A stretch of 64,000 nt of DNA from Rhizobium lentis (GTDB lineage Bacteria > Pseudomonadota > Alphaproteobacteria > Rhizobiales > Rhizobiaceae): contig NZ_CP071455.1 in NCBI RefSeq assembly GCF_017352135.1, positions 744,001-808,000 of the forward strand, given 5' to 3'. Of the stretch, positions 42,903 to 51,926 are shown piece after piece. The position numbers and the translations under genes are program-made. Each line of letters begins with the position of its first letter. Positions within the stretch are counted from its first letter, which is position 1. Under the pieces are notes generated by a model that saw nothing but the letters and a program-made list of their open reading frames with translations, ran no database searches and was not told the origin of the DNA.

Positions 42903-44177
42903 TCAGCTTCCGACGACGGGTGCAAAGCGTGTGCTACCCCGATCTGCGCAAATGAGGGCGACCATATAGGCGAAGATCGGATCCAATGCCTTTTGGTTGA
43001 ACATGATGCCGAAGCTGCCGGTAATGATGTAGCTGCTGATAAGCAGAAGGGCGAGCGCTATGGCTAGGTCCCGGCCAGGGCCCGGCTCCTTCTTCCACGC
43101 GCCGATCAGGGGCGTCAGGAGCAGCAGTGAAAGCGCCGCGATACCGACAAAGCCGGCGTCGATTCCCGCGGTCAGAAAGCCGTTATGAACATGCGAATAG
43201 GGCAGCTGCGGCCTTATGCCGTCAGGGAGTTCTGCCAAGACCGCAGCCATCCGGTTTTGCGGGCCATAACCGGTCAATGGATCCTTGGCTATGGCAGCGA
43301 GGGCGCCTTTGTAGAGAGCGACCCGCGCGCTCAGCGAAGTGATGTCACCTTGGGTGCTTTCGAGCGACGACAGATTGTTTTGGAGCTCACGGACGCGATA
43401 GACAACCTGGTCGCTCCCCAGGGCGAGAAGCCCCAGCAACAGCACGGAGCCGGTTACAGCGAGGCTGCGCGGGCTCACGTGGAAGCGGTGTTTGGGAAAA
43501 TACCACAGGAAGATGACGAGATGAACCGGGATGACCAGCCATGCCGAGCGCGTTCCTGAGAGCAACGCGCAGCCTAGTCCCGCGGCATATCCCAGTATCG
43601 CAATCCTTTGCTCCATGCTTTTGGGGGATTGAATGTTGAGAAGCGCGACGCCGCCGAAGAGAACACCGATAACGCCCAGCAGCGCCGCGTTCGAGGTTCC
43701 CGCTTCCGCCCTGGGCATCAGCAACAAGACCTGAAGCAGGCTGAAAAGAAAGGTGACGATCATGCCGAGACCCGCGCCGACGATAAAGAGCGGCACAAGC
43801 CGGCCATCGGGAGATTGACGCATACGCGGCAAAATCAGCCAGATCGAAAAGAAGGGCAGGAGCCGGAAAATCCAATCCAGTTCTTCGGAGAAAGGCGGAT
43901 TGACGAATATGCTGACGATCATCACCACCGGGTAGATCGTCATGCAAATGGCAACCACTCGGTCGGACTTCGACAGGTTTAGAGGAAAGCGAGCCCTCGC
44001 CAGGAGATAGAGGCCCGATACCATCGACCCGAGGAGGATGAAAGAGTTAAAGTTGGGCGAAAGTCCGGGCAGGATTGCGAAGAGAAAGACCGCAATGCCG
44101 TTGGTTCGATCAAGCGCGCTTCCAGACCCGTTTCCGGGGTGAAGCATCGCAATCACGAGTTGCTTGAAATAATTCAC
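42903..44177 (-). CDS. O-antigen ligase/polymerase (Wzy/WaaL family) membrane protein
   Basis: 424 residues with about 10-12 hydrophobic helices. The distinctive periplasmic loop has 'ALYKGALAAIAKDPLTGYGPQN' then 'LPYSHVHNGFLTAGIDAGFVG', where the His in SHVHN is the known catalytic-loop residue of the family. It would either link polymer to lipid A-core or join repeat units. It converges on the dehydratase gene with 35 bp between stops and belongs with that surface-polysaccharide pair. Confidence 0.85.
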   Translation of the reverse strand: MNYFKQLVIAMLHPGNGSGSALDRTNGIAVFLFAILPGLSPNFNSFILLGSMVSGLYLLARARFPLNLSKSDRVVAICMTIYPVVMIVSIFVNPPFSEELDWIFRLLPFFSIWLILPRMRQSPDGRLVPLFIVGAGLGMIVTFLFSLLQVLLLMPRAEAGTSNAALLGVIGVLFGGVALLNIQSPKSMEQRIAILGYAAGLGCALLSGTRSAWLVIPVHLVIFLWYFPKHRFHVSPRSLAVTGSVLLLGLLALGSDQVVYRVRELQNNLSSLESTQGDITSLSARVALYKGALAAIAKDPLTGYGPQNRMAAVLAELPDGIRPQLPYSHVHNGFLTAGIDAGFVGIAALSLLLLTPLIGAWKKEPGPGRDLAIALALLLISSYIITGSFGIMFNQKALDPIFAYMVALICADRGSTRFAPVVGS

Positions 44178-44432
44178 TTTACCAGTCCTGCGATGTCATT
44201 TTCCAGCCTCGCTAAGGACCGTTGTCACCGCTGTCAAGCCGTGAGCGCGAGCAGAACCCACCTTTTCTCACTGTCATATTCCGGCAACAGCAAAGCCGGA
44301 TGCTCCTTGCTCTCCTCGGCGATGGGCCGCAACGACCCAGACCAGCAAAGCTGCTCCGGTCAGAAAACACGTTTGAGGTGCGAACTAAGAAGCTTTGTCA
44401 TCAAGCGGCACCCACTTCGGTAGGGTGTGCGG

Positions 44433-44681
44433 CTATCGCCAATATGAATACGTAGAGCTTTCCACCGATGATCGACCTAGGAGATAACCGAAGCCGAACG
44501 CCAGAATACCAATAGTGAGCAATGCGCTTGCGGTGTGCGGGTGGCTTCTAGCCCCGGCGGTGACTGCATAGACCTCACGTTTCACCCCGCTGGCCGCCGA
44601 TTGGGCGACCTTGGCCACTCCTTCAGGCTGCTCGACGGGTGTGCCGGTGAATCCGGCGTGCAAATCTTGTTTATCAACCAT
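44433..44681 (-). CDS. Small membrane protein, unknown (stress operon)
   Basis: 82 residues from the ATG at 44681, after AGGAAAGGGCCCGAC. A polar N-terminal half (with 'EGVAKVAQSAASGVKRE' helix) is followed by one membrane helix near the C-terminus (ALLTIGILAFGFGYLLG). It lies 37 bp after the DUF2934 gene on the same strand, so it is probably expressed from the EcfG-type promoter at 45133-45157. Similar small helix-plus-membrane proteins are common in rhizobial stress regulons (inference). Confidence 0.65.
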   Translation of the reverse strand: MVDKQDLHAGFTGTPVEQPEGVAKVAQSAASGVKREVYAVTAGARSHPHTASALLTIGILAFGFGYLLGRSSVESSTYSYWR

Positions 44682-44718
44682 GTCGGGCCCTTTCCTGAAC
44701 TGGCTCACGGCTGCGATT

Positions 44719-45108
44719 TTAATCCTGCTCGCGAGTGCCGGGTGAGGCTTCGCGTTGATCTGCGTCTTCGAGATCGGTCTTGACTAGGAAGGCGTCGCTA
44801 TGCTCGCGCACGGCCTCTCGCAGCGCTTCGAACCTGGGAGGATTGTCGACCTCGCCCCGCCGCGCATCGAGCTCGTCCTCGGCGCGGATCCAGTGATCCC
44901 GATGCTTGCCCTCCGGCCTGCCTTCCTTCTCCCACAACGAGTATGCCCTTTTCCGGATTTCGTCCTCGCGGGTAGCGGCCGGAGAATCGGTTTCGTGTGC
45001 GACTTGCCGCGCTATCTTCCCCTTGCGTGCGCCGGCTGGGGATGAATCCTTCAGCAGCGCGTCGTCGCGGGTACTGTCGTTTCGTTTGCGTCGTACCGGG
45101 TTCTTCAT
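44719..45108 (-). CDS. DUF2934-containing protein
   Basis: 129 residues from the ATG at 45108, which follows AAGGAGGCGCCG; the ATG at 45138 is upstream of the probable transcript start. A polar, Lys/Arg/Asp-rich leader precedes the DUF2934 motif 'IRKRAYSLWEKEGRPEGKHR' then 'DHWIRAEDEL'. These small soluble proteins of unknown function recur in rhizobia and related bacteria. An EcfG-type promoter sits 25 bases upstream, so it is very likely induced by general stress (sequence plus inference). Confidence 0.85.
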   Translation of the reverse strand: MKNPVRRKRNDSTRDDALLKDSSPAGARKGKIARQVAHETDSPAATREDEIRKRAYSLWEKEGRPEGKHRDHWIRAEDELDARRGEVDNPPRFEALREAVREHSDAFLVKTDLEDADQREASPGTREQD

Positions 45109-45132
45109 CGGCGCCTCCTTGATTTGGATCTC

Positions 45133-45157
45133 AACCATTTCGGCCGATCTAAGTTCC
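45133..45157 (-). promoter_or_regulatory. EcfG/RpoE2-type general stress promoter
   Basis: Reading the minus strand: GGAAC (45157-45153), 17 bases, then GTT (45135-45133). This matches the known rhizobial EcfG/RpoE2 consensus GGAAC-N16/17-GTT exactly. It places the transcript start about 45126, giving a leader of roughly 18 bases to the ATG at 45108. Confidence 0.8.
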
Positions 45158-45262
45158 CAAACCTAGCCTCGATCAGCATCGAAGCGCGCTGCTTTAAAAA
45201 GACGCTGAACCTCAAAATGCAACACACTCTCCCGACCGTCTTGGCAATCTGCAATAACTGAT

Positions 45263-45272
45263 ATACTAGTAT
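45263..45272 (+). promoter_or_regulatory. GntR-type operator palindrome
   Basis: ATACTAGTAT is a perfect 10-bp palindrome overlapping the proposed start codon of the GntR gene (ATG at 45271). Position and symmetry fit an autoregulatory site for a FadR/UxuR-subfamily regulator. Confidence 0.5.
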
Positions 45273-46023
45273 GCCAGCTCGAAATAGTCCGGTATTACTG
45301 ATGCGGCAGGCTGTAAAAACCGAACCAGTTGCGGCCTCGATTTCTCAGGAAGTCGGTCGCAGGCTGCGCCGCGTCACTGCGGCTGGCGTGATTTACGAGC
45401 GTCTTCATTCCGATATCGTCTCGCTCAAGATGCCACCCGGCCTGTTCTTGCAGGAGAAGCGGATCGCCGAGGATTTCGGCGTCAGCCGCACGCCGGTGCG
45501 CGAGGCGCTGCTCAGGCTCTCCGAAGGCGGGCTGGTCGATATTTATCCTCAGTCGGGCACTGTCGTTTCGCGGGTGCCTGTCGCGGCGATCCCCGAGGCG
45601 GTTGTCGTGCGCAAAGCCCTCGAAGGCACTACTGTCGAGACTGCGGCTCAGATCGCCACCGCTGCCGATATTGCCCATCTGGATGTCATCATCGACCGGC
45701 AGCGGTCGCTTGCCGCCGTCGGCAACGCCTCGAGCTTTCATGAAGAGGACGAGGCCTTTCATGAGGCGATCGCGCAGATATCCGGTTATCCCGGCATTTG
45801 GGCAATTCTGAAGACGACCAAGGTGCAGATCGACCGGGCACGGCGACTGACGTTGCCGGCGCTTGGGCGCATGGGCAATGTGGTGCGCGAACATATGCTC
45901 ATTCGTGACGCGCTCGCCGCCCATGATGCCGCGGCTGCACGTGAGGCGATGATCCATCACTTAAGCGCCGTCATTCCCGATGTTGACGCGCTGCGCTCGC
46001 GTTACCCCGATTATTTCTGCTGA
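45271..46023 (+). CDS. GntR-family transcription regulator (FCD type)
   Basis: 250 residues from the ATG at 45271; an ATG at 45301 is an alternative since neither has a good ribosome site. Winged helix: IYERLHSDIVSLKMPPGLFL, then LQEKRIAEDFGVSRTPVREA. The C-terminal FCD domain is helical with metal-ligand-type His (FHEEDEAFHEAIAQISGYPG, REHMLIRDALAAHD, MIHHLSAVIPD). It lies 44 bp upstream of a mannonate dehydratase gene on the same strand and probably represses it until a hexuronate intermediate is present, as UxuR/ExuR do. Confidence 0.92.
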   Translation: MPARNSPVLLMRQAVKTEPVAASISQEVGRRLRRVTAAGVIYERLHSDIVSLKMPPGLFLQEKRIAEDFGVSRTPVREALLRLSEGGLVDIYPQSGTVVSRVPVAAIPEAVVVRKALEGTTVETAAQIATAADIAHLDVIIDRQRSLAAVGNASSFHEEDEAFHEAIAQISGYPGIWAILKTTKVQIDRARRLTLPALGRMGNVVREHMLIRDALAAHDAAAAREAMIHHLSAVIPDVDALRSRYPDYFC

Positions 46024-46067
46024 CGGCAGACCACCACGAAACGAACAGGCGAGGGAGGCAAAAAAAG

Positions 46068-47255
46068 ATGCGACAGGGTTGGAGATGGTTCGGGCCGGAG
46101 GCGCCGGTGACACTCGATGATGTCCGACAGACGGGCGCCACCAATATCGTCTCGTCACTGCATCAGGTGCCGATCGGCAGGGCCTGGACGGAGAAGGAAG
46201 TGCGCGAACGCCAATCGCTGATCGAGACGACGCCGGTCGATCGCTCGCCGCTCGTTTGGTCAGTCGTCGAAAGCATTCCGATTCCGGATGCCGTCAAGCG
46301 CAAGGGCGGGGAGGCGAAGGCCGAAATCGAGGCGTGGATCGCCAGCCTAGAAGCGGTCGCCGCCTGCGGCATTCCGATCGTCTGCTATAATTTCATGCCT
46401 GTCGTGGACTGGACGCGTACCGAACTCGATTTCGTGACGCCGACCGGGGCCACCGCCATGCGCTTCGATCACGAGCGCTTCGCCGCCTTCGACCTGTTCG
46501 TTCTGGAGCGGCCGGATGCGGCGCAGCAATATTCCGAAGAAGATCGCGAACGGGCGCGCGTTGTCTTCGAGGCGATGTCGGAAGAGGAGATTTCCGAGAT
46601 CACCCGCATCATCACCTCGGCTCTGCCCGGCTCGACCACCGAACCTCTGACCATTCCGGCCTTCCGGGAGAAGCTTGTCGCCTATAGCGGCATCGATGCG
46701 GCACGGCTGCGCCGCCACCTGATCGAATTTCTTAAGGCGGTGACGCCGGCTGCCGAAGCACGCGGGGTCAAGCTGACGCTGCATCCCGACGATCCGCCGC
46801 GTTCGCTGTTCGGCCTGCCGCGCATCGCTTCGACGGCGGAGGATTACGCTGCTCTCTTCGATGCTGTGCCATCGGCGGCGAACGGCATGTGTTATTGCAC
46901 CGGCAGCCTCGGCGTGCGCGCCGATAACGACTTGCCGGCGATTGCGCGGCGCTTCGCCTCGCGCATTCATTTCGCGCATCTGCGCGCCACGACGCGGGAA
47001 GGCGACGGCCGGACGTTCCATGAAAGCGCCCATCTGGAGGGCGATGTCGATATGGTCGCGGTTCTCCGCGAACTGGTTGCGGAAGACCGCAGCCGGGGCC
47101 CCAAAGACACCATCGTCTTCCGCTCGGACCATGGCCACCGCATGCTCGACGATCTCGACAAAACAGTCACACCCGGCTACCCCGCCATTGGCCGCATGCG
47201 CGGCCTTGCCGAGCTTCGCGGCATTCTGCATGCGCTGGGCGCTCCGCCGAACTGA
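46068..47255 (+). CDS. uxuA: Mannonate dehydratase
   Basis: 395 residues. UxuA removes water from D-mannonate to give 2-keto-3-deoxy-D-gluconate in glucuronate catabolism. Features: start MRQGWRWFGPEAPVTLDDVR, the (Fe/Mn)-binding residues in VKLTLHPDDPP, MCYCTGSLGVR (Cys) and RIHFAHLRATTREGDG (His), and FRSDHGHRM near the end. Length matches the family. The gene follows the GntR regulator; the rest of the pathway (uxaC, kdgK) is not in the window. Confidence 0.96.
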   Translation: MRQGWRWFGPEAPVTLDDVRQTGATNIVSSLHQVPIGRAWTEKEVRERQSLIETTPVDRSPLVWSVVESIPIPDAVKRKGGEAKAEIEAWIASLEAVAACGIPIVCYNFMPVVDWTRTELDFVTPTGATAMRFDHERFAAFDLFVLERPDAAQQYSEEDRERARVVFEAMSEEEISEITRIITSALPGSTTEPLTIPAFREKLVAYSGIDAARLRRHLIEFLKAVTPAAEARGVKLTLHPDDPPRSLFGLPRIASTAEDYAALFDAVPSAANGMCYCTGSLGVRADNDLPAIARRFASRIHFAHLRATTREGDGRTFHESAHLEGDVDMVAVLRELVAEDRSRGPKDTIVFRSDHGHRMLDDLDKTVTPGYPAIGRMRGLAELRGILHALGAPPN

Positions 47256-47313
47256 GTGGCATTGGCGTCGCTTGGCATAGAAAATCATTGCGCTCTGGAG
47301 CCCAAGCGACACT

Positions 47314-47961
47314 TCAGAGCGCGCAACCCTTCAGGAATAGATCTGCGCACATCTTCGCCCTCGCGGCGATTTCCTCGGCCCCAGGCGGCTGTTGCTGGCG
47401 CAACATCGCGGCGCGCTGGGGCTCCATGATCATCATCCCACGCAGCATCCCGCAGGCGGCATGTGGATCGTCGAGTGCGATCAGCCCGCGATCGATCTGT
47501 CTGCGCAGCCAGTCCTCCATCAGCGCGTTGGTCCTGACGATCGCTTTCTCATAGAAGGTCGTGGCGATCTCGGGAAAACGGTCGGACTCGCTGATGACGA
47601 GTCGGGTCACGGTGATCGTGTCCAGTGAGAGCGTCAGCATGCCATAGGCTATCAGCATGCGCTCCAATCCTTGCCTGAGGTCCGCTACCGCGAGTGTTCC
47701 GGGATCGAGCGACATGAGGAAGCGCCCCGTCCGCTCGATGATCATCTCGGAAAACAGATCCGCTTTGGTCGGAAACAGCCGATAGAGCGTTTTGGTCGAG
47801 ACACCAGCCTCTTGCGCAATCGCGGCGATGCTTGCAGCGGCATACCCATTCTCATGGAACTGCCGGTTGGCCGCCTCGATGATGACGCTTCTCGTATCGT
47901 CATCGCAGCGGACTTGCGGTCGTCCTCGCGGTCTCTTCTCGATTTTGTGATTTTGGACCAT
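47314..47961 (-). CDS. TetR-family transcription regulator
   Basis: 215 residues from the ATG at 47961. A basic leader (RPRGRPQV) precedes the TetR helix-turn-helix (YAAASIAAIAQEAGVSTKTL then YRLFPTKADLF); the C-terminal half is the usual ligand-binding helical bundle. The longer ORF upstream is rejected, as it runs through the promoter region. It is divergent from the EmrAB-type pump and probably represses it. Confidence 0.93.
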   Translation of the reverse strand: MVQNHKIEKRPRGRPQVRCDDDTRSVIIEAANRQFHENGYAAASIAAIAQEAGVSTKTLYRLFPTKADLFSEMIIERTGRFLMSLDPGTLAVADLRQGLERMLIAYGMLTLSLDTITVTRLVISESDRFPEIATTFYEKAIVRTNALMEDWLRRQIDRGLIALDDPHAACGMLRGMMIMEPQRAAMLRQQQPPGAEEIAARAKMCADLFLKGCAL

Positions 47962-47966
47962 GGCTA

Positions 47967-48014
47967 TTTTCCAAATTCTAGTTGACACCAATTTTATAGA
48001 GCATATTTTGGAAA
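47967..48014. promoter_or_regulatory. Divergent promoter with inverted repeat for TetR/EmrA
   Basis: TTGACA (47982-47987) and TATTTT (48004-48009) with a 16-base spacer make a plausible sigma-70 promoter for the pump. Eight-base arms TTTCCAAA (47968-47975) and TTTGGAAA (48007-48014) flank it; they could be parts of the TetR operator. Confidence 0.4.
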
Positions 48015-48097
48015 GTGACAAGTTTCCTAAATCAGAACTGACGTGAATTAAAAGGCCGCGGCCGGTAGCGACAGCGACCAGTAACAGGAGAAAGGCA

Positions 48098-49282
48098 ATG
48101 TCCATCAAAACGCTGCAGACTCTGAACAACAGAGCGCCTGTCACGGAAACTACGGCGGAAGCCGCGCCTGCAAGCCTTGATGCCGGCAACACACCTCGCA
48201 TCGTCGAGGTTGCCACCGTTTCGGAACCTCCCGCCCGCAAGCGTCGTGGCCGCGGATTGTTGTTGGGCGCTATGGCCATCGGCCTGATCGCTGCTGCCGC
48301 CTATTACGGCCATAATTACTGGACCGTTGGCCGCTTCGAAATTTCCACCGACGACGCCTATGTGAAGGCCGACAATACGACTGTTGCGCCAAAGGTATCG
48401 GGGTATATCGCGGAAGTTCTCGTCAGCGATAACGAGGAGGTCAAGGCCGGTCAGCCGCTCGCTCGCATCGACGATCGCGATTTCCGTGCCGCCCTCGATC
48501 AGGCCAGGGCCGATGTCGCCGCGGCCGAAGCCACGCTCAACGCAAAACAGGCCTCGCTCGACATCCAGCAGTCGACGATTGCCGCTGCCCGCGCCACGGT
48601 CGAGGTCGACAAGGCAAACGAGACCTTCGCCGAACAAAACAATAAGCGTTACGCCAATCTCGCCACCAGTGGTTATGCGCCGGTTCAGACGGCACAGCAG
48701 GCGGCCTCCGCCATCGCTGCAGCTCAGGCAACCATTGTTCGCGATAACGCTGCGCTGGACGCCGCTGTCAAGCAGGTCGATCTTCTCAATGCAGAACTTG
48801 CTCAGGCGAAGGCGACGCTCGCCCATGACCAGGCTATCCAGCATCAGGCTGAACTGAACCTCTCCTACGCAACGATTACCGCCCCTGTCGGCGGCACCGT
48901 CGGCAACAGGACGCTGCGGGTCGGCCAGTATGTTCAGGCGGGCACCCAGCTGATGTCGGTCGTACCCACGAGTGCAGTCTATGTGATCGCCAACTACAAG
49001 GAAACGCAACTCACCAACGTCCGGGCCGGCCAGCCGGTGGAGATCGAGGTCGATACCTTTCCGGGCCGCATCTATCACGGCCATGTCGACAGCCTCGCTC
49101 CGGCAAGCGGTCAAGAATTCGCTCTGCTGCCTCCGGACAATGCGACCGGCAATTTCACCAAGGTCGTCCAGCGCATTCCCGTCAAGATCGTGCTCGATGG
49201 CGAAACCGCCAACGGCGATCTGCGTCCTGGCATGTCCGTCCAGCCAAGCATCGACACTAAGGCCGATGCGGTTCGTCACTAG
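48098..49282 (+). CDS. emrA: EmrA-type HlyD-family membrane-fusion protein
   Basis: 394 residues, ATG behind CAGGAGAAAGG. One membrane helix (about 54-72), lipoyl half (TTVAPKVSGYIAEVLVSDNE), long coiled coil, second half (LNLSYATITAPVGGTVGNRT) and beta-barrel (VYVIANYKETQLTNVRAGQP). It links the EmrB-type pump encoded 22 bp later to an outer-membrane channel to export drugs. Probably repressed by the divergent TetR gene. Confidence 0.95.
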   Translation: MSIKTLQTLNNRAPVTETTAEAAPASLDAGNTPRIVEVATVSEPPARKRRGRGLLLGAMAIGLIAAAAYYGHNYWTVGRFEISTDDAYVKADNTTVAPKVSGYIAEVLVSDNEEVKAGQPLARIDDRDFRAALDQARADVAAAEATLNAKQASLDIQQSTIAAARATVEVDKANETFAEQNNKRYANLATSGYAPVQTAQQAASAIAAAQATIVRDNAALDAAVKQVDLLNAELAQAKATLAHDQAIQHQAELNLSYATITAPVGGTVGNRTLRVGQYVQAGTQLMSVVPTSAVYVIANYKETQLTNVRAGQPVEIEVDTFPGRIYHGHVDSLAPASGQEFALLPPDNATGNFTKVVQRIPVKIVLDGETANGDLRPGMSVQPSIDTKADAVRH

Positions 49283-49304
49283 CGCCGAAGCAGGAGATCG
49301 TGTC

Positions 49305-50885
49305 ATGTCCAGCGTTACAGCCACCGCCGCCATATCGCAGCCGCGCGCCAGCAGCAGGGAATGGATCGCCGTTCTTGCTGGTATGATCGGCGCCTTCATG
49401 GCGATCCTCAACATCCAGATCACGAATGCTTCTCTGCTCGACATCGAGGGCGGCATTGGAACCGGCGTCGATAATGGCGCCTGGATATCCACCTCCTACC
49501 TCATCGGAGAGATCGTGGTCATTCCGCTGACGGCCTATTTCAGCAGCGTGTTCTCGTTCCGCCGCTATATCCTGGTCAATTCGATCCTTTTCCCGCTGTT
49601 CTCAATCGCCTGCGCCTTCGCCCATGATCTCGGTACGATGATCGTGATGCGCGGCCTGCAGGGTTTTGCCGGCGGCGTGCTGATCCCGATGGCCTTCACC
49701 ATGGTGCTGACCAAGCTGCCGAAATCGCAGCAGCCGCTTGGCCTTGCCCTCTTCGCTCTCTCCGTCACCTTCGCACCCGCGATCGGCCCCACTATCGGCG
49801 GTTATCTCACGGAAAACTATGGCTGGCAGACGATCTTTTTCATCAATGCCGTGCCGAGCGCGATCATGGCCACGGCCCTCGGGCTCACGCTCGACAAACA
49901 GCCAATGCAGCTCGGCCTCCTTAAGGAAGGCGATTGGGCGGGTATCGTCACCATGGCGATCGGTCTCTCGGCGCTGCAGACGGTGCTCGAGGAGGGCAAC
50001 AAGGAGGACTGGTTCGCTTCGCCTTTCATCGTCAAGCTCAGCATCCTCGCCTTCGTCTTTCTCGCCGCCTTCATCTGGATCGAACTCACCGTGAAAAAGC
50101 CGCTGGTCAAGCTCAGTCTGCTCAAGCAGCGGAATTTCGGCGTCGGCGTCGCGGTCAATGTCCTGGTCGGCGTCGCGCTTTTCGGTACCGTTTATATCCT
50201 GCCGCAATATCTCGGCCAGGTGCAGCGCTATAATGCCGAGCAGATCGGGAACGTGCTGGCCTGGACGGGCCTGCCGCAGCTGCTGCTGATCCCGCTCGTC
50301 CCGATGATGATGAAACGCTTCGATGCCCGATATATCGGCTTCCTCGGCATCTCCATCTTTGCGATCAGCTGTTTCCTCAACGTCACGCTTTCGGCCGATA
50401 CCGCCGGCGACCAGTTCTGGATACCGAACATCGTCCGCGCCGTCGGCCAGGCGCTGGTGCTGACACCGATCACCGCGATCACCACCGCCGGCATCGCTCC
50501 ATCCGATGCGGCCGCTGCCTCTGGCCTGACCAACATGCTGCGCAACCTCGGCGGCGCTGTCGGCACGGCGACGCTCGGCACGGTGCTGACCAAACGTGAG
50601 CAGTTTCATTCCAATATCATCGGCCAGTCGGTGACGCTCTCCCGCGACGAAGTCCGCGACCGGCTTGCGCAAACAACCAGCTATTTCATGCAACACGGCG
50701 TTTCCGACACCGCTCTCGCCGCGCACAAAGCCATTGTCGCCCTCGGCCAGCTCGTCAGGCGCCAGGCCCTCATCCTCGGCTTTGCCGATACCTTCGCCGT
50801 CATCGGGGTGGTTCTCGCCATTGCCGCCGTAGCGCTGCTGCTCACCCGGAAGCCGCAGGCCGGCGATGGGGCCGGAGCCCACTGA
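49305..50885 (+). CDS. emrB: EmrB-type DHA2 major facilitator drug pump
   Basis: 526 residues, start at 49305 after CAGGAG; the ORF start at 49083 inside emrA is rejected. Around 14 hydrophobic helices. Family motifs: helix 1 FMAILNIQITNASLLDIEGG, WISTSYLIGEI, and motif C-like 'FAPAIGPTIGGYLTENYGW' in helix 5, plus 'MRGLQGFAGGVLIPMAF'. A proton-driven exporter of hydrophobic toxic compounds in the inner membrane. Forms a bipartite pump with the EmrA-type adaptor before it. Confidence 0.96.
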   Translation: MSSVTATAAISQPRASSREWIAVLAGMIGAFMAILNIQITNASLLDIEGGIGTGVDNGAWISTSYLIGEIVVIPLTAYFSSVFSFRRYILVNSILFPLFSIACAFAHDLGTMIVMRGLQGFAGGVLIPMAFTMVLTKLPKSQQPLGLALFALSVTFAPAIGPTIGGYLTENYGWQTIFFINAVPSAIMATALGLTLDKQPMQLGLLKEGDWAGIVTMAIGLSALQTVLEEGNKEDWFASPFIVKLSILAFVFLAAFIWIELTVKKPLVKLSLLKQRNFGVGVAVNVLVGVALFGTVYILPQYLGQVQRYNAEQIGNVLAWTGLPQLLLIPLVPMMMKRFDARYIGFLGISIFAISCFLNVTLSADTAGDQFWIPNIVRAVGQALVLTPITAITTAGIAPSDAAAASGLTNMLRNLGGAVGTATLGTVLTKREQFHSNIIGQSVTLSRDEVRDRLAQTTSYFMQHGVSDTALAAHKAIVALGQLVRRQALILGFADTFAVIGVVLAIAAVALLLTRKPQAGDGAGAH

Positions 50886-50961
50886 CAATCGCTCCGGCGA
50901 CCGCGGCAGAAATACCGCCCGATGGAAGCCTGCCTCGCGCGCCCGGCAAGGGCGCGCCTTC

Positions 50962-51831
50962 TTATTGCAAGATCTCGACCGTGAAGGAAAAGCGAGCGGT
51001 CGCCCCTGGCGCCAATAGCGTCGTATGGGGCCGTTTCGACAACTCGTTCGACCCTTCCGCTTCGGCGGCCGTTCCGTGCCATGGCTCGATGCAAATGAAG
51101 GGCGCCCCCGGTTTGGTCCACAAGGCTAGATTGGGCAGGTTTTCGAAACGAAAGCGCAAGGTCGGCCCGCCTTCGGCACCGTAACACAAACCTTCGCCCG
51201 CACCTTCGGGGAAGATCATCGCATCCTGGTCGAACATTGCCTGATCCAGCACCAGCCGCCCGCCGTCGAAGGGCGAGGGCAGCATCGTGGGGTTGATGAG
51301 ACCGCCTCCCAGCCGGACGAGCGCCGGCTCGCCATGATTGTCGAGCGAAATGGTGTGGGCGCGGCCGGCACCGCCCGGCAGCGGCCAGGCGAAGGCCGGG
51401 TGAAACCCGAGACCGAACGGCAGCGCCTTTGCGTCACGACTGCCGACCTCTGCCGTCACGGTCAACATCCGGCCCTCTACTGCATGTTCCACAGCCAGCA
51501 GAAAATCGAACGGATAGACCGCCCGCGTGGCCGCGGAGGCAGCGAGTTCGTGCCGGCACATTGTCGGCGTCGATGCGGCAAGCGCAAACTCGCTGCGTCG
51601 GGCAAAGCCATGCTGGCCCATCGGATAGAGTGTGCCGTCGATCGCCACCGTGTCATCAGGCGCCTTGCCGACGATCGGAAACAGGATCGGCGACCGCCCG
51701 GTCCAAAAGGCTGCGTCGCCCGTCCACAACCAGGAGCGTCCGTCGTTGGTGACGAGCGCCTGCATTTCTGCGCCGAGCGAGGAGACGTCGGCGGCGAGAT
51801 CCTGATTGCCGATCCGGATTGAGCTTGGCAT
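50962..51831 (-). CDS. Aldose 1-epimerase family protein
   Basis: 289 residues from the ATG at 51831, behind AAAGGGA; the GTG at 51846 is inferior. The galactose mutarotase-like fold is visible: SSLGAEMQALVTNDGRSWLW, ILFPIVGKAPD, the active-site HGFARRSEF, GFHPAFAWP (second His), and a Glu in the EPWHGTAAE segment near the end. Members interconvert anomers of hexose or hexose-6-phosphate. Substrate not evident. No clear operon partner; DUF6665 lies upstream on the same strand at 96 bp. Confidence 0.9.
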   Translation of the reverse strand: MPSSIRIGNQDLAADVSSLGAEMQALVTNDGRSWLWTGDAAFWTGRSPILFPIVGKAPDDTVAIDGTLYPMGQHGFARRSEFALAASTPTMCRHELAASAATRAVYPFDFLLAVEHAVEGRMLTVTAEVGSRDAKALPFGLGFHPAFAWPLPGGAGRAHTISLDNHGEPALVRLGGGLINPTMLPSPFDGGRLVLDQAMFDQDAMIFPEGAGEGLCYGAEGGPTLRFRFENLPNLALWTKPGAPFICIEPWHGTAAEAEGSNELSKRPHTTLLAPGATARFSFTVEILQ

Positions 51832-51926
51832 CGCATTCCCTTTCACACTGGTTCGGTACCAAAGCCATATTTCGGCACCGCTGATTTCCGATCAATAGGG
51901 GAGGAAGACGACAGCATCGCCGGGCG

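Noticed and set aside
49602..50888. 428-codon minus-strand ORF opposite the EmrB-type gene
   Set aside because: Highly charged, no domain or start signal; it mirrors a plus-strand membrane protein.
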